Part shown: piece after piece, positions 26,601 through 33,739 of the stretch
Position numbering within the stretch: the first letter of the stretch is position 1
How the letters are laid out: the number at the start of each line of letters is the position of its first letter
Assembly: GCA_014058105.1 (NCBI GenBank)
Contig: JACGCM010001166.1
Coordinates: 3,038,001 to 3,102,000, forward strand
Reading direction: 5' to 3'
Length of the DNA stretch: 64,000 bases
Source of the DNA: Kingdonia uniflora
Taxonomy: Eukaryota > Streptophyta > Magnoliopsida > Ranunculales > Circaeasteraceae
Program-made: the position numbers and the translations under genes
The notes under the pieces: model-generated
What the model saw: the letters and a program-made list of their open reading frames with translations, nothing else
Databases searched by the model: none
What the model was told of the DNA's origin: nothing

Positions 26601-29600
26601 AAGCTAGACAGGTGTCTTGAGCTAAAACATTTGAGATAGGCCAGGTGTCTAAAATTATGAATAGGAGGGATAAGGTTGGTGTTGATGTCGCTAAAATTGT
26701 ATATTCAAATGTGAAAGGGAGTGTCCAGAGTTAAAAGGATTGTTATGAAAAGAATGTAAAATGATTATAAGTGCATGTGGTTACCCTTCAAGAGATATGA
26801 GTGACTCCTTAGATATACGTGTTACAAAACCAAAAGACGAAACCAATATTGAATCAAACCCTTGCCAAAAACACATTGTTTACGACTATTACCAAATGAC
26901 TAAATGTTTCAGTAAATCACATTTTACTCGAATCCAACGGCTGGGACTTAATTTTTAAAACCAGGACATATGACGAAACCAATATTGAATCAAACCCACC
27001 GCAAAAACGCATTTTTTACGACTATTACCAAATGACTAAATGTTTCAGTAAATCACATTTAACTCCTTATCTATACTACTACGAATACAACCGATCGGCA
27101 CATTTTGAATCAGGACCGTTCGTTATCCAAAACTCGTAAGTCGGTGCCTTATTAGACAAATCGGATATGTCTTGGTATTTAAAATTAAGTCCCAACCGTT
27201 GGATTTGAACAAAAATTTCTGTCAATGTTTACAGCCAAATAATCTTCCGAAATAAGGTAAAGTTTTTGTTATCGATTGTAAAACACAAAACCATTTAGCA
27301 AAATTCCCCGTTAAAACACAACCTCTCCAATCGATCTTCAACTCTCTCCCTGAACTCCTCTCCCTCTCTCTCGAAACCCTAGCTCATCTTCTACAACCTT
27401 CAAACATTCCTAATGCTTCTAAATCATCTTTTCTTCAAATTCAAAACCTTTATTGCAATAAGTCTTTCTACCTTACTGTAAAAAAATTCTGCCCTAATTG
27501 CAACTGTTTCTCTCTTCTTCTCTTATCAGTTCTCACAAGTTTCGTTTGAATGTTTATTCTCAGATGAGATAGATACATAGGTGGGGTTCTCTAGATTGAA
27601 CTTTTTCGGGATTACTACTACTCTCCTTCAAACACCAACAACAACAATAAGATGAGATTTATGAAACTGGGTTTTGTTATTTATCAGGTTTGAATGTTTT
27701 GTTGATAGCTTTTGTGATTTGGGCTGAAAATTGGCTATGGGTATTCTCTCAAAATTAAATCTGACAGTCAATTTAGTCTAATTTGTGAATTTTGATTTGG
27801 TTAGGCAATTACGATCTGTAACGATAATTTCAAGTGGATGGCGAACGGTGATTACTCTCCCAATCGATTCCAAGCGCAAGCAGATGCTGTTAATCTTATC
27901 TGTGGAGCTAGAGCTAAAGCACAGGTAATTGTGGATTTATGTTTTTTAAGTTTTGGGTTTTGGTTTTAGATTGTGTTGCATTTGATTTGTTAGAGAAGTT
28001 GGGGTTTTGATGATATTTATATTTGACGATGTGTTGTATTATTTGCTTGGGTGATCATTAAGTGCATATATTATGTACCCCCAAGCTCTTAACTGATTAT
28101 CTTCTTTTCTGTAGTTATTGCTGCTGATCAACAAAAAGAAGCCGTTAATCGAGGAAATATTTTAAACCCAAGGGAGTTGACGTGTTATGTATTTACTCGC
28201 AGTCAAGATGATCCTCAATGGAAATAGCTAGCCACACTCAACCTGCCAGGCATGTTAGGCAGAACCTTGGACCAGATATGTATAGTAATAACTATGGTAA
28301 CAAATATCAAAACTTATCAAACTACTTTGTGCCTAGCATTCTCCTCTAATTTAAAACATAGGTCCAAGGAAAAGGAGGGAAGGGTCAATACTCCAAAAAC
28401 GTACACCAATAGACCTGTAATCAAAACACCTATTGTTCCCAATCATGAGAAATCCTAAACTCCACAAAAACGCTCCATCATTCCCGTGATAACTTAAATT
28501 AAGAAATGTCATCTCCACAGAGAATCTTTATGATGTTTAATGGAAGAGTACACCTTTTTAAGAATCAGTGCCACCCAGACTTTTTCTAAGTTAAACTCAA
28601 GTACTCGCCTCAACACAAACTCAATTGCCGAACTCTCATGGTAAGTGATGCTAACTGGCTCAGAGCACCCAAAAATGCAATTCGACAATCACCGGTTTCA
28701 TCTCTTATAGCACTGCCAACCCCCCCTAGTAGAAGACTTACATGCATTGATCTTCCAAGCACCCTTCGAGGGGCATACTATTTGCAAATAGTAGGAGCTT
28801 AGGCTTGATACACTACTGGTCACACGTAGCTTGATTAGAAGGACTATCTTCTGCATTCGCAACACTAATTGAATCTAACATGTACTGGATTCAGAGCTTC
28901 GTATAAATTTTTGTAGCCTGTGATATTACTATGCACTTGCAAATGTATAACATCTCTTTCCTCTGGTACATCTAAAGTTCTGTTTCACTTGTCTATCACC
29001 AACGTAAACTTAGCACTATATAGGATCTTTAGATACATTTTCAGTCCCCTTCTCTCCCACCCCCTCTCGATTTTAATATCTTTTATTTGGCCATCATCTT
29101 ATTACCACTTAATATGATTGTACACGTTTAAGATATGCGTCCACATTTTCTTCTGTCAAAACTTGCCCTGTTTTCTAACCAAATCTTTTCACAGGCTAGT
29201 GCTTTTGAGGGGGCAGTTTTCACCCACTCAGATTTCAAGCCTGGTATGGTGGTGAAGGGCAAGGTTGTTTCTGTTGAGAGCTATGGGGCTATTGTGCAGT
29301 TCTCGGGAGGTGTGAAGGGCAAGGTTTGCTCTCTTCCCCACGTCAGATTTGATATTGTTAAACCTGGGGAAAAATTCCAGGTATGGATTTCAATGTGGTA
29401 CTTCAACCAGAAACATTCTCACATCAATGTAGTACAACAGATTTAGCAACATTGAAAGAAGGTTGCCACATGTTTTGTACAACAAATTTAGCAACATTCT
29501 CACATCAGGTTGCTTCTAAACCCCTAAGAGAAAACTTTGGTATGTAGAGGGGAAGGTTGCCACATGCTCCGTGGGTATAAATCTTTAGGTACTCCCTTAA

Positions 29601-32521
29601 ATTTTAGTTAAAGCTCATAAAGAACTCTAGTTTTTTGGAACATCCTCTCTGGTTATGGTACATGTGACGATGAATAACTTCCTTGTTCTTTAATTGTTTT
29701 TACTTTAATATAATAGAGATATTTTTTTTGAGGAGGATATAATAGAGATATGGTCAGTCCCATATTGATTCTAAATTCCCTCATGTACAAAGTATTATAT
29801 CACATGTCTGCTACTGTCTTCCGCATCTATGTATTCTTCCCGGCTCTCGGAATTACATGATGTATGATAATTTTTTGACTCTTGGTTTCATATTTGCAGA
29901 AACAGATGGCAAAGGATTTGATCAAGTAATGAAGACTTGAATTAGGGAAAAATACTTTAAGCTTACCCACTACGATAAGAAACATACTTTGCATTATTCT
30001 AGCTCTTCTTCATAAAGATTTGTGCCTAAAGTCTTAAACAAAACTCTTATCGTGATAATCTTTGAATGTTCAGACTTGCCTATCATATGAGAAAACCTCA
30101 GTTTTTGTTCTTTCTACTACAAGTCAGGGCGATACAACGGATTTTACAAAGGTTGGTCTTTCTAGTGATGTGCCAGTCCTCCTTTATATCCATGCCATTG
30201 TTTAAAGAATGTGTCAGTCTTCCTTTAGTACTGATGTGGTGTAGCTTCCTTGCTCGTATTTAGTATGATAATCTGACTATCTATAACCTATTTCTAGGTT
30301 AAGTATCATAGCAAGGCTGTTGCAGCGACTGCAACTGGTAACTTCAAAGATGAAATTATCCCTGAGACTACCACGGTAAGTTACTTTTATTTTCTGTATC
30401 TGGATGCATAGTGATAAAGATGAAGGGTTTATGTGATTATTTGAAAACTGGTTACCTTCTGATTCTTTAACTATGATTACTTTCACAATGTATTTGAACT
30501 TTCATGTTTTAATTTTTTTACTCATATAATATCTTGTCTTTTAATCCCAAAGTGCTAAATAATACTTCTTTTTTATCTTATGAAGGAGTTCAGGTATACC
30601 ACAAGGGATTGCAATGGACTGGCAAGGTGCACCGACAAATCCAAGTTCATACATTGTGAAAAAGATTTTGTGCCAGGAAATTCCAGCAGATTGTTATCCA
30701 AATGTACGGCTTATCCATTATGTTAAGTTGCTCACTTAGTTATATGACTGTCATTACTCCTCATTTTTACTTCTAAAACATCTTTTGTTAACCAGTAGTA
30801 TTGTGATTGACTTTTCATTTTGGCAACTTCTGGGCCCTAGGGGAAACTCTCTTAAGCGAGTCGAAGCTTCTACAAGATGTCGTGCATATGTTAGAGGAAA
30901 ATTTTCTATTAAAGATACATGAAAGGTATTTCTTCCCTCTAGACATATACTTGAAAAAATAAAAAATTCAGAGTTTCAACGTCTTTTTCAAAGAAATCTT
31001 GAAAATCTGAAGCATGATTTCCGAGTCAGTCAGAATTTATGACCTTTATGTTTGCGTGATAAATATTTTTGTTTTTTATACTCTGGAGGAAAAGCTAAGG
31101 GGAAGACCCGGTTATGAATAACTGAATGAACAACTGCACATCTTAGTCGAGGTTGTCAATATTATTAATACAGGTCTGAGACAAGCACAGGAAATTCTAG
31201 AAGAATTGCTCAAACCGGTGGTAACTATACTAACTCAATTATTTTTCTCTAATATGCATCAACAATTCTAAAGTCTTGGTTTTAGAATTAAAGCCTATGG
31301 GTTTTGCGATAGGATTGAACACTACCTATGGGTTTTGCGGTAGGATTGAACTAAATCTGCTGGAATACCCCTTTATCTCTTTCATCATGTAGGTTTTAGT
31401 CATTTTTATGCCGCAATATGTGTAGTGATTGTTTTTCCTCATGATTTTTTTATGAATCCATTAGCTTAAAATGGAAAGAACACTCGACTTTTTGAGAGGA
31501 TGGTGGCTCAATTCCGCCTGGATTCAAATAGTTATGATTGTAATATAACTTTTGTTTAATTTCTACTATTAATCTACATGTCTTGTCTATGCAACAAGTT
31601 GTAGTTGCAATCTTGCATCTGTAACATGATCTGGTAAGCTTTTATTTTCATTCCATGATTGTGTAACTTCTAATTTGTTTGCAACTCTAAGGTTACGAGG
31701 TCCTTCCATCTCTAGATATTGTATATTACACTACAATCTTCTAATTCTCTTCATCAAGTTCAGAGGTCGTTTGACACCCCTTTTCAGGCTGAAACTAAGT
31801 ATAAGGCTTTTAACCATCTTCATGTCTTGCAAACCCCCAAGGTATATTATTTGCTTACATGTTCAGTCATATGACTTAGTTCAGAGCCCAACTGATTTCG
31901 GGTTAAGGCTAAGACATGTTGCAAGTCTGAGTGTGGGTTTATAGTATAATTTTTTTCATCTTCTCATCTTATATTGCTTTGCTGGAAATCCATGCTGCCA
32001 CTTGCAATTGCCATTGTAATTTCCATCACTCTCCCACGGTATAAACCCTATCTTTAATTATTGATTCTATGCACCCTTAATGCCTAATCAGTAACCTAGC
32101 ATGGGCGAGCGCGTGCCTTAGTGCTCGTATAACATGTGCTTTCATGCAATCACACCTAATTGAATCAAGTTTATTCCCTAAATTTGATTCTCTCTAGACT
32201 CAGCAACTGGTATAGCCTTCAGAAACCAATATCGAATCCTCCGCATAAAGGCAATTTTTACGACTATTACCAAGCACTTGCGAAAATCAAAACATGAAAT
32301 GTTTCAGCAAATAAAAGCAAAAAGATACAATCTTCAGCAAACCATAACGCCCAAATCACATAAAAATTAGGGTTTGAGAAAGTGAGAGAGAGATTACCAG
32401 GAATTGGGGATAAGAAGCAGAAGATGTGCATCAAGCATCCATCATCGAGAGTGTTTATAGCAGAAGAGCAGCTTTGGAATCGGTGCCTCAACCTTCCCTT
32501 CTCTTCGATCGCCTTCATCAT
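8243..32521 (-). CDS. SKIP5: F-box protein SKIP5-like, complete five-exon gene spanning 24.3 kb
   Basis: SKIP5 is an F-box substrate adaptor that binds SKP1 in SCF ubiquitin ligases. The coding exons are 32521-32398, 24894-24750, 24624-24546, 8742-8684 and 8603-8243, all with GT-AG junctions. Their lengths (124, 145, 79, 59, 361 nt) sum to 768, giving 255 residues and a stop with no break. The F-box starts near residue 21 ([20 protein letters not shown]) and continues across exon 2 ([20 protein letters not shown]). The rest ([46 protein letters not shown]) matches the conserved beta-helix-like C-terminal part of plant SKIP5. Size is close to the Arabidopsis protein as I recall it. Introns 1 and 3 are swollen by transposons; introns 2 and 4 are only 125 and 80 bp. 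A Mutator-like element sits 65 bp upstream of the ATG, so promoter function is in doubt. Confidence 0.88.
8684..8742 (-). CDS. SKIP5: SKIP5 exon 4
   Basis: This 59-bp exon follows the acceptor TGTTCAG and precedes the donor GTATCTC. It encodes [19 protein letters not shown], which directly continues exon 3 in the family's order. Confidence 0.85.
8760..10430. other. Intron 3 sequence, no gene seen
   Basis: Apart from short chance frames (for example 10325-10101 minus) there is no protein-like reading, no structured RNA and no terminal repeat that I can recognise. The base composition is AT-rich and unremarkable. Confidence 0.6.
10440..10826 (+). repeat. Imperfect tandem duplication of about 190 bp
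   Basis: Copy 1 (about 10440-10625) and copy 2 (about 10629-10826) share the order GGTTGATCAAGAGACAG/GATCAGGAGACGG, GGAAACAGGTGAGGA, AATCAAGT, CCAAAGAAA, GTCCAG, GAAGGATC and ATTGCTTTCTGAAGAA. Copy 2 includes an open stretch ([20 protein letters not shown]) that continues to 10908; copy 1 carries a stop. The protein-like composition suggests an old coding fragment, but I do not recognise it. Confidence 0.7.
10910..12170. other. Intron 3 sequence, no gene seen
   Basis: No coding frame or repeat could be assigned. Overlapping short minus-strand frames near 11492-11751 have no recognisable motif. Confidence 0.55.
12175..14060 (-). pseudogene. DYW-class pentatricopeptide repeat (PPR) protein, decayed copy
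   Basis: DYW-class PPR proteins bind and edit organellar RNA. Read from about 14050 down, the stretch gives an N-terminal PPR piece ([18 protein letters not shown]). Further 35-residue repeats follow: [20 protein letters not shown] near 13745, [20 protein letters not shown] near 13400 and [20 protein letters not shown] near 12865. The E region ([20 protein letters not shown], 12665) and the start of the DYW deaminase region ([18 protein letters not shown], 12385; [18 protein letters not shown], 12300) come next. The C-terminal HHF...DYW portion is spread over two frames and ends GDYC rather than DYW. Several stops and frameshifts break it. It sits inside SKIP5 intron 3 on the same strand; PPR genes are usually intronless, so this may be a duplicated or retroposed copy. 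Confidence 0.85.
14061..16084. other. Intron 3 sequence, no gene seen
   Basis: Frames at 14203-14443 and 14491-14700 show no recognisable motif. The rest is AT-rich with no clear repeat. The first 150 bp may be the decayed start of the PPR copy. Confidence 0.5.
16085..16960 (-). mobile_element. LINE (L1-type) 3' end with RVT zinc-binding region
   Basis: On the minus strand the order is [20 protein letters not shown] (about 16855), then [20 protein letters not shown] (16780) and [20 protein letters not shown] (16675). The zinc-binding [19 protein letters not shown] follows near 16540. This is the zf-RVT tail found after reverse transcriptase in plant L1 elements. The 3' end appears near 16085, where the minus strand reads CACTTATAAAAAAAG, a short A-rich tail. 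Reverse transcriptase and endonuclease are missing, as expected for a 5'-truncated insertion. One or more frame changes are present. Confidence 0.75.
16961..17715. other. Intron 3 sequence, no gene seen
   Basis: No supported gene. It may include more of the decayed LINE at its left edge. Short plus-strand frame 17036-17233 has no motif. Confidence 0.5.
17717..17930. repeat. Two imperfect copies of a ~105-bp unit
   Basis: The sequences starting near 17717 and 17822 share CAAAGAC, TGTACTT, AATTGTTGG, GAAAAAGGAC and AAACGAC in the same order, with a spacing of about 105 bp. They are too short and diverged to assign to a family. Confidence 0.55.
18060..18800 (+). mobile_element. Copia-like LTR/leader fragment, plus orientation
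   Basis: This block (TCTCATCTCTCCTACTCTCTAG, ACGTTATCGGCATGAAG, then GGCTATTACATATGATGGAT and an AT-rich part) is repeated in inverted orientation at about 22040-22660. The ACGTTATCGGCATGAAG motif resembles the LTR-leader junction of some plant copia elements. No coding region follows, so it is a truncated or solo fragment. Confidence 0.5.
18815..19030. repeat. Foldback element (~100-bp arms)
   Basis: The left arm (TTAAACCAACCCCTCAATAA...GGGCTTGTGGAGA, about 18822-18910) and right arm (TCTCCACAAGCTCAAAAATT...TTTAATATAAATAA, about 18932-19030) are inverted copies with roughly 80% identity by eye. They are separated by about 20 bp. Such near-palindromes without coding capacity are typical of foldback MITEs. 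No clear target duplication was seen. Confidence 0.65.
19300..22000 (+). other. Leader-like, non-coding plus-strand stretch with small tandem duplications
   Basis: From 19380 it resembles a plant 5' untranslated region and first intron: a CT-rich run (CTCTCTCCCTCTCTC), GATTTCGAGGG, and repeated TTAGGGTTT motifs up to about 20330. No long frame follows. Two short tandem duplications lie here: TTGCTAACATTGGATTAC/TTGCTAACATCGGATTAT (19311-19352) and TTCTTTCTAATGTGGGTA...GGTCTATATAT twice (about 19738-19826, 44-bp spacing). It may be a transposon-borne promoter fragment; see the possible Helitron end at 22018. Confidence 0.4.
21990..22019 (+). mobile_element. Possible Helitron 3' terminus
   Basis: The sequence ATGGCAAGCCACGGGTAG followed by TACTAG and T has the shape of a Helitron 3' end: a short GC-rich hairpin (TGGC-AA-GCCA, decayed from a longer CCCGTGGC/GCCACGGG stem) a few bases before CTAG, then T. 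No convincing TC-type 5' end was found upstream, so the extent of the element is unknown. Confidence 0.35.
22040..22790 (-). mobile_element. Copia-like LTR plus leader, minus orientation
   Basis: On the minus strand this begins near 22788 with TGTTATAAACTGTGGGTGGG, a TG-type LTR start. It runs through TCTCATCTCCTGCTTCTCTTG and then GGCTATTACATACGATGGAT, and ends in AT-rich sequence. It matches the plus-strand block at 18060-18800 and, at its start, the plus-strand copy of the same sequence at about 23380-23460. No coding region remains inside it. Confidence 0.55.
22790..23335 (+). pseudogene. Ty1/copia RNase H domain fragment
   Basis: This is the C-terminal RNase H region of copia Pol, which removes RNA during reverse transcription. 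Readable pieces are [20 protein letters not shown] and [16 protein letters not shown] (22840-22960). [19 protein letters not shown] (23050) and [20 protein letters not shown] with [16 protein letters not shown] (23175-23290) follow after frame changes. Integrase and reverse transcriptase are absent. It is followed by LTR-start-like sequence at 23380, as expected for the 3' end of a copia element in plus orientation. Confidence 0.8.
23380..23465 (+). mobile_element. Copia LTR start, truncated
   Basis: TATAAACAGTGGGTGGGCCC...TTTGGGCTCAACCACCCAAGCCCA...GGTCCAACTAGGG is the same sequence as the LTR start on the minus strand at 22690-22788. It directly follows the copia RNase H remnant, so it is likely the beginning of that element's 3' LTR. 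Confidence 0.55.
23466..24545. other. Intron 3 sequence, no gene seen
   Basis: A degraded, possibly retroelement-derived stretch. No motif could be assigned in any frame; the frame 24002-23745 minus is uninformative. Confidence 0.5.
24546..24624 (-). CDS. SKIP5: SKIP5 exon 3
   Basis: The acceptor CTATAG and donor GTATGT enclose 79 bp encoding [20 protein letters not shown] and KKPLCL. The exon ends in phase 0. The next coding exon is 15.8 kb away at 8742. Confidence 0.87.
24750..24894 (-). CDS. SKIP5: SKIP5 exon 2
   Basis: The acceptor TTGCAG is directly followed by the codons for [11 protein letters not shown], the second half of the F-box. The donor GTTCGT lies after the first two bases of an Arg codon that exon 3 completes. 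The exon stays in phase with both neighbours. Confidence 0.88.
24900..26830. other. Intron 1 sequence, no gene seen
   Basis: Several frames of 60-97 codons (25517-25266 minus, 25766-26059 plus, 26559-26344 minus) carry no recognisable domain. No terminal repeats were found. Confidence 0.5.
26836..27069. repeat. Direct repeats matching the far flank of the Helitron
   Basis: A block ACGAAACCAATATTGAATC ... TTTACGACTATTACCAAATG ... ATGTTTCAGTAAATCACATT occurs twice (26836-26930 and 26972-27065). A diverged copy lies at 32219-32310, on the other side of the Helitron. Between the two left copies is CCAACGGCTGGGACTTAATTTTTAAAACC (26933-26960), whose inverted counterpart is inside the Helitron at 27178-27206. 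Confidence 0.75.
27805..27924 (+). pseudogene. RPN10: Captured RPN10/PSMD4 exon (26S proteasome ubiquitin receptor)
   Basis: RPN10 is the ubiquitin-binding subunit of the 26S proteasome lid-base junction. The 40-codon exon reads [20 protein letters not shown] then [20 protein letters not shown]. It matches the start of the von Willebrand A domain of plant RPN10 with a few substitutions, and lacks the first codons. It is bounded by an acceptor (TTAG) and a donor (GTAATTG). The CT-rich 27300-27560 stretch upstream looks like its leader (TCTCGAAACCCTAGC). Only this exon is recognisable, so it cannot make RPN10. Confidence 0.8.
28112..28227 (+). pseudogene. Unrecognised exon-like fragment in the Helitron
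   Basis: After a possible acceptor (TTTTCTGTAG) an open stretch reads [20 protein letters not shown] then [17 protein letters not shown] and stops. Codon use and composition look protein-like, and its position among captured exons suggests a further host gene piece. I do not recognise the family. Confidence 0.4.
29195..29380 (+). pseudogene. RRP5: Captured RRP5 (PDCD11) S1-domain exon
   Basis: RRP5 is a nucleolar protein with many S1 RNA-binding domains, needed for 18S and 5.8S rRNA processing. This 62-codon exon reads [40 protein letters not shown] and [13 protein letters not shown]. It corresponds to one S1 domain of plant RRP5, with the typical GMVVKGKV and GAIVQF strands. A perfect acceptor (TTTTCACAG) and donor (GTATGG) bound it, so the exon was taken with its introns. 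Nothing else of RRP5 is visible nearby. Confidence 0.8.
30298..30375 (+). pseudogene. Captured 3-ketoacyl-CoA thiolase exon
   Basis: The 26-codon exon [26 protein letters not shown] resembles the segment of peroxisomal 3-ketoacyl-CoA thiolase (KAT, last step of beta-oxidation) around the AAAATAAGKFKDEI-type helix. It has an acceptor (TTTCTAG) and donor (GTAAGT) at its edges. The catalytic Cys and His regions are absent. Confidence is moderate because the match is short. Confidence 0.6.
30594..31220 (+). pseudogene. Captured STAR/KH RNA-binding protein fragment (QKI/SPIN1-like), three exons
   Basis: Plant STAR-family KH proteins (QKI-like) bind RNA through a single KH domain. Exon a (30594-30703) reads [20 protein letters not shown] then [16 protein letters not shown]. 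Exon b (about 30810-30925) reads [20 protein letters not shown] then [10 protein letters not shown], containing the KH GPRG loop. Exon c (31083-31220) reads [12 protein letters not shown], a stop, [10 protein letters not shown], then [15 protein letters not shown]. Splice sites are kept (GTATTT donor after exon b, GTAACT after exon c). Stops lie in exons b and c (TGA in KDT-stop-K, TAA at GYE-stop-LNE), so it is a fossil. Confidence 0.85.
32099..32121 (+). other. Helitron 3'-terminal hairpin and CTTAG end
   Basis: GCATG and CGTGC can pair with one G-T pair around an 8-base loop, followed directly by CTTAG and then host T. An overlapping alternative pairing is CGAGC (32106-32110) with GCTCG (32123-32127). 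The exact last base is therefore uncertain by a few bases. Confidence 0.6.
32219..32310. repeat. Right-flank copy of the repeat at 26836-27065
   Basis: AGAAACCAATATCGAATCC ... TTTTTACGACTATTACCAAG ... AAATGTTTCAGCAAATAAAA aligns with the two left-flank copies, in the same orientation. This copy is near exon 1 and probably native intron sequence. Confidence 0.7.
32398..32521 (-). CDS. SKIP5: SKIP5 exon 1
   Basis: It starts at the first of two adjacent ATG codons (32521; the second is at 32518) and ends with one base of a split codon before the donor GTAATC. It encodes the first half of the F-box, ending FLSPIP. The split codon completes as Asp with exon 2. Confidence 0.88.
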
Positions 32522-32576
32522 TGAAACCTTTCAATTTCGCAATCTCTCAATTACAGTGGCTGTGTTGTGTTGGTAG

Positions 32577-32585
32577 TTTATTTTT
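32577..32585. repeat. Left 9-bp target duplication of the Mutator-like element
   Basis: TTTATTTTT here and at 38116-38124 directly flanks the terminal inverted repeats. Nine base pairs is the typical Mutator target-site duplication. Confidence 0.85.
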
Positions 32586-32932
32586 GAGTTAATTAGCTTT
32601 TAGACAAACATAATACCACGAAATGCGCTAACGTTCTTTTTAGCTTTTAGACCCTAAAACATCCTAATAAAAATAATATGAAGTACCATAAATACCCCTA
32701 ACTTTGCCACGTATGATTTAATCTTAATGCCACGCTGTAATTATGAGTTCCACGTAGGATTATATCGTAATGACACGCTGTAAAACCAGATTCACGTAGG
32801 CTACAATAAATCCGACCGTTGCAATCCGAGTTACGGCTATAAAACCAACCCAGAACTTCATATTCTTCTCATCTCTCACATTAACTATTTCATCTTCTTC
32901 TTTTGGAAGTGACTTCATCTTCAGAACTCAAA

Positions 32933-33617
32933 ATGGGTGGTGGAAAACATGAAGTTTGCACACAATCTAAGGTCAGAAGTTTTTTTCGCATCTACTCAAA
33001 ATATGGTCTAAAAGCTAATTGTTTAAGACAGAGGGGGTCTAAAAACTAAAATTGAAACATTGGTTTTCTTGAATTTCTCACAGGTTGTTTGTCAAATATG
33101 TAATCGTGAGGGTCACATTGCATCGAAATGTCATTGGGTTTACACAAAATGCAAGAAAGCTACGTGCAATGGCATCATGAAACTTATGATATCTCTCACT
33201 GAAAATAACTATGAAAGGAAGTTCTTAAAGTGTCAACACTCAATTTGTGGATCCTTCCAATGGTTATTAGATGTTGTTAATCAAGCCAAGGGAGTAGAAG
33301 GAGGTCCATCAAGTTCAAATGGTTGTTTTGGGTGTGGTCAAAGTAACCATTGGGTAAGAGACTGTCCTTGGGTTAGATTTCCCTGCACTGCACATGGGTG
33401 CAATCATCTTATGAAAATGTTTACTTCGACACAACAGTTATTTGGGCAGAAATTTCTAAAATGTGAAGATCCAATCTGTAACAATTTTATTTGGTTAACT
33501 AATGCAATAAAAGAACAATCTGTAAAGAATGTGAAAATGACAGTAGAAATGTCATTAGATGAATTTGTAACTCAATTTGCTATAAAAGTGACAGTGGAGA
33601 AGAAGGAGAAAATGTAA
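32933..33617 (+). CDS. MULE-borne protein with alternating CCHC and GRF zinc fingers
   Basis: The coding exons are 32933-32971 and 33084-33617 (intron GTCAGA...CACAG), giving 190 residues without interruption. The order is CCHC knuckle (CQICNREGHIASKC, residues ~16-29), GRF-type zinc region (CNGIMKLM...FLKCQHSICGSFQW), a second CCHC knuckle (CFGCGQSNHWVRDC) and a second GRF-type region (CNHLMKMF...FLKCEDPICNNFIW). A charged C-terminus ends KKEKM. CCHC and GRF fingers usually bind single-stranded nucleic acid. It sits just inside the left TIR, where Mutator elements often carry an accessory gene. Its start codon follows a CT-rich leader. Function in transposition is inferred from position only. 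Confidence 0.75.
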
Positions 33618-33739
33618 TGATATAAAATGACAGTTAAACATCTGAAATGTTGTATTTAAACAAGAAAGCACATAGCAAATTGTCTTACAAATAATAGTTA
33701 AACATCACCATTGTTAAACTCAAATTGTCTTACAACCCA

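Larger units (their letters stand above)
27070..32121 (+). mobile_element. Non-autonomous Helitron carrying captured gene fragments
   Basis: The 5' end reads A|TCTATACTACTACGAATAC, the TC-type terminus of plant Helitrons, preceded by A at 27069. The 3' end is a short stem (GCATG 32099-32103, CGTGC 32112-32116) followed by CTTAG and then T at 32122. That is close to the usual hairpin-CTRR-T, with one extra T. Insertion between A and T without target duplication fits Helitrons. No RepHel helicase is present. Inside, exon-sized fragments of at least four host genes (27805-27924, 29195-29380, 30298-30375, 30594-31220) all lie on the plus strand with splice sites and intron sequence kept, the hallmark of Helitron gene capture. 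The element sits in SKIP5 intron 1 in antisense orientation. A Pack-type DNA transposon is less likely, because no terminal inverted repeats or target duplication were found. Confidence 0.7.

Noticed and set aside
26836..27069. LTRs of a retroelement ending at 32310
   Set aside because: The repeats are only about 95 bp, occur twice on one side, have no TG...CA ends, primer-binding site or polypurine tract, and the interior holds host exons rather than gag-pol.
28252..28458. Plus-strand frame of 68 codons in the Helitron
   Set aside because: No splice-site context and no recognisable family; composition is not convincing.
29195..31220. A single multi-exon host gene on the plus strand
   Set aside because: The exons match four proteins with no shared function or domain context, and several carry stops; capture fits better than a real fusion gene.
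8243..32521. Treating the SKIP5 pieces as three unrelated pseudogene fragments
   Set aside because: All five exons are in the right order and strand, have matching splice phases and give one open frame of 768 nt; separate fragments would not be expected to do so.
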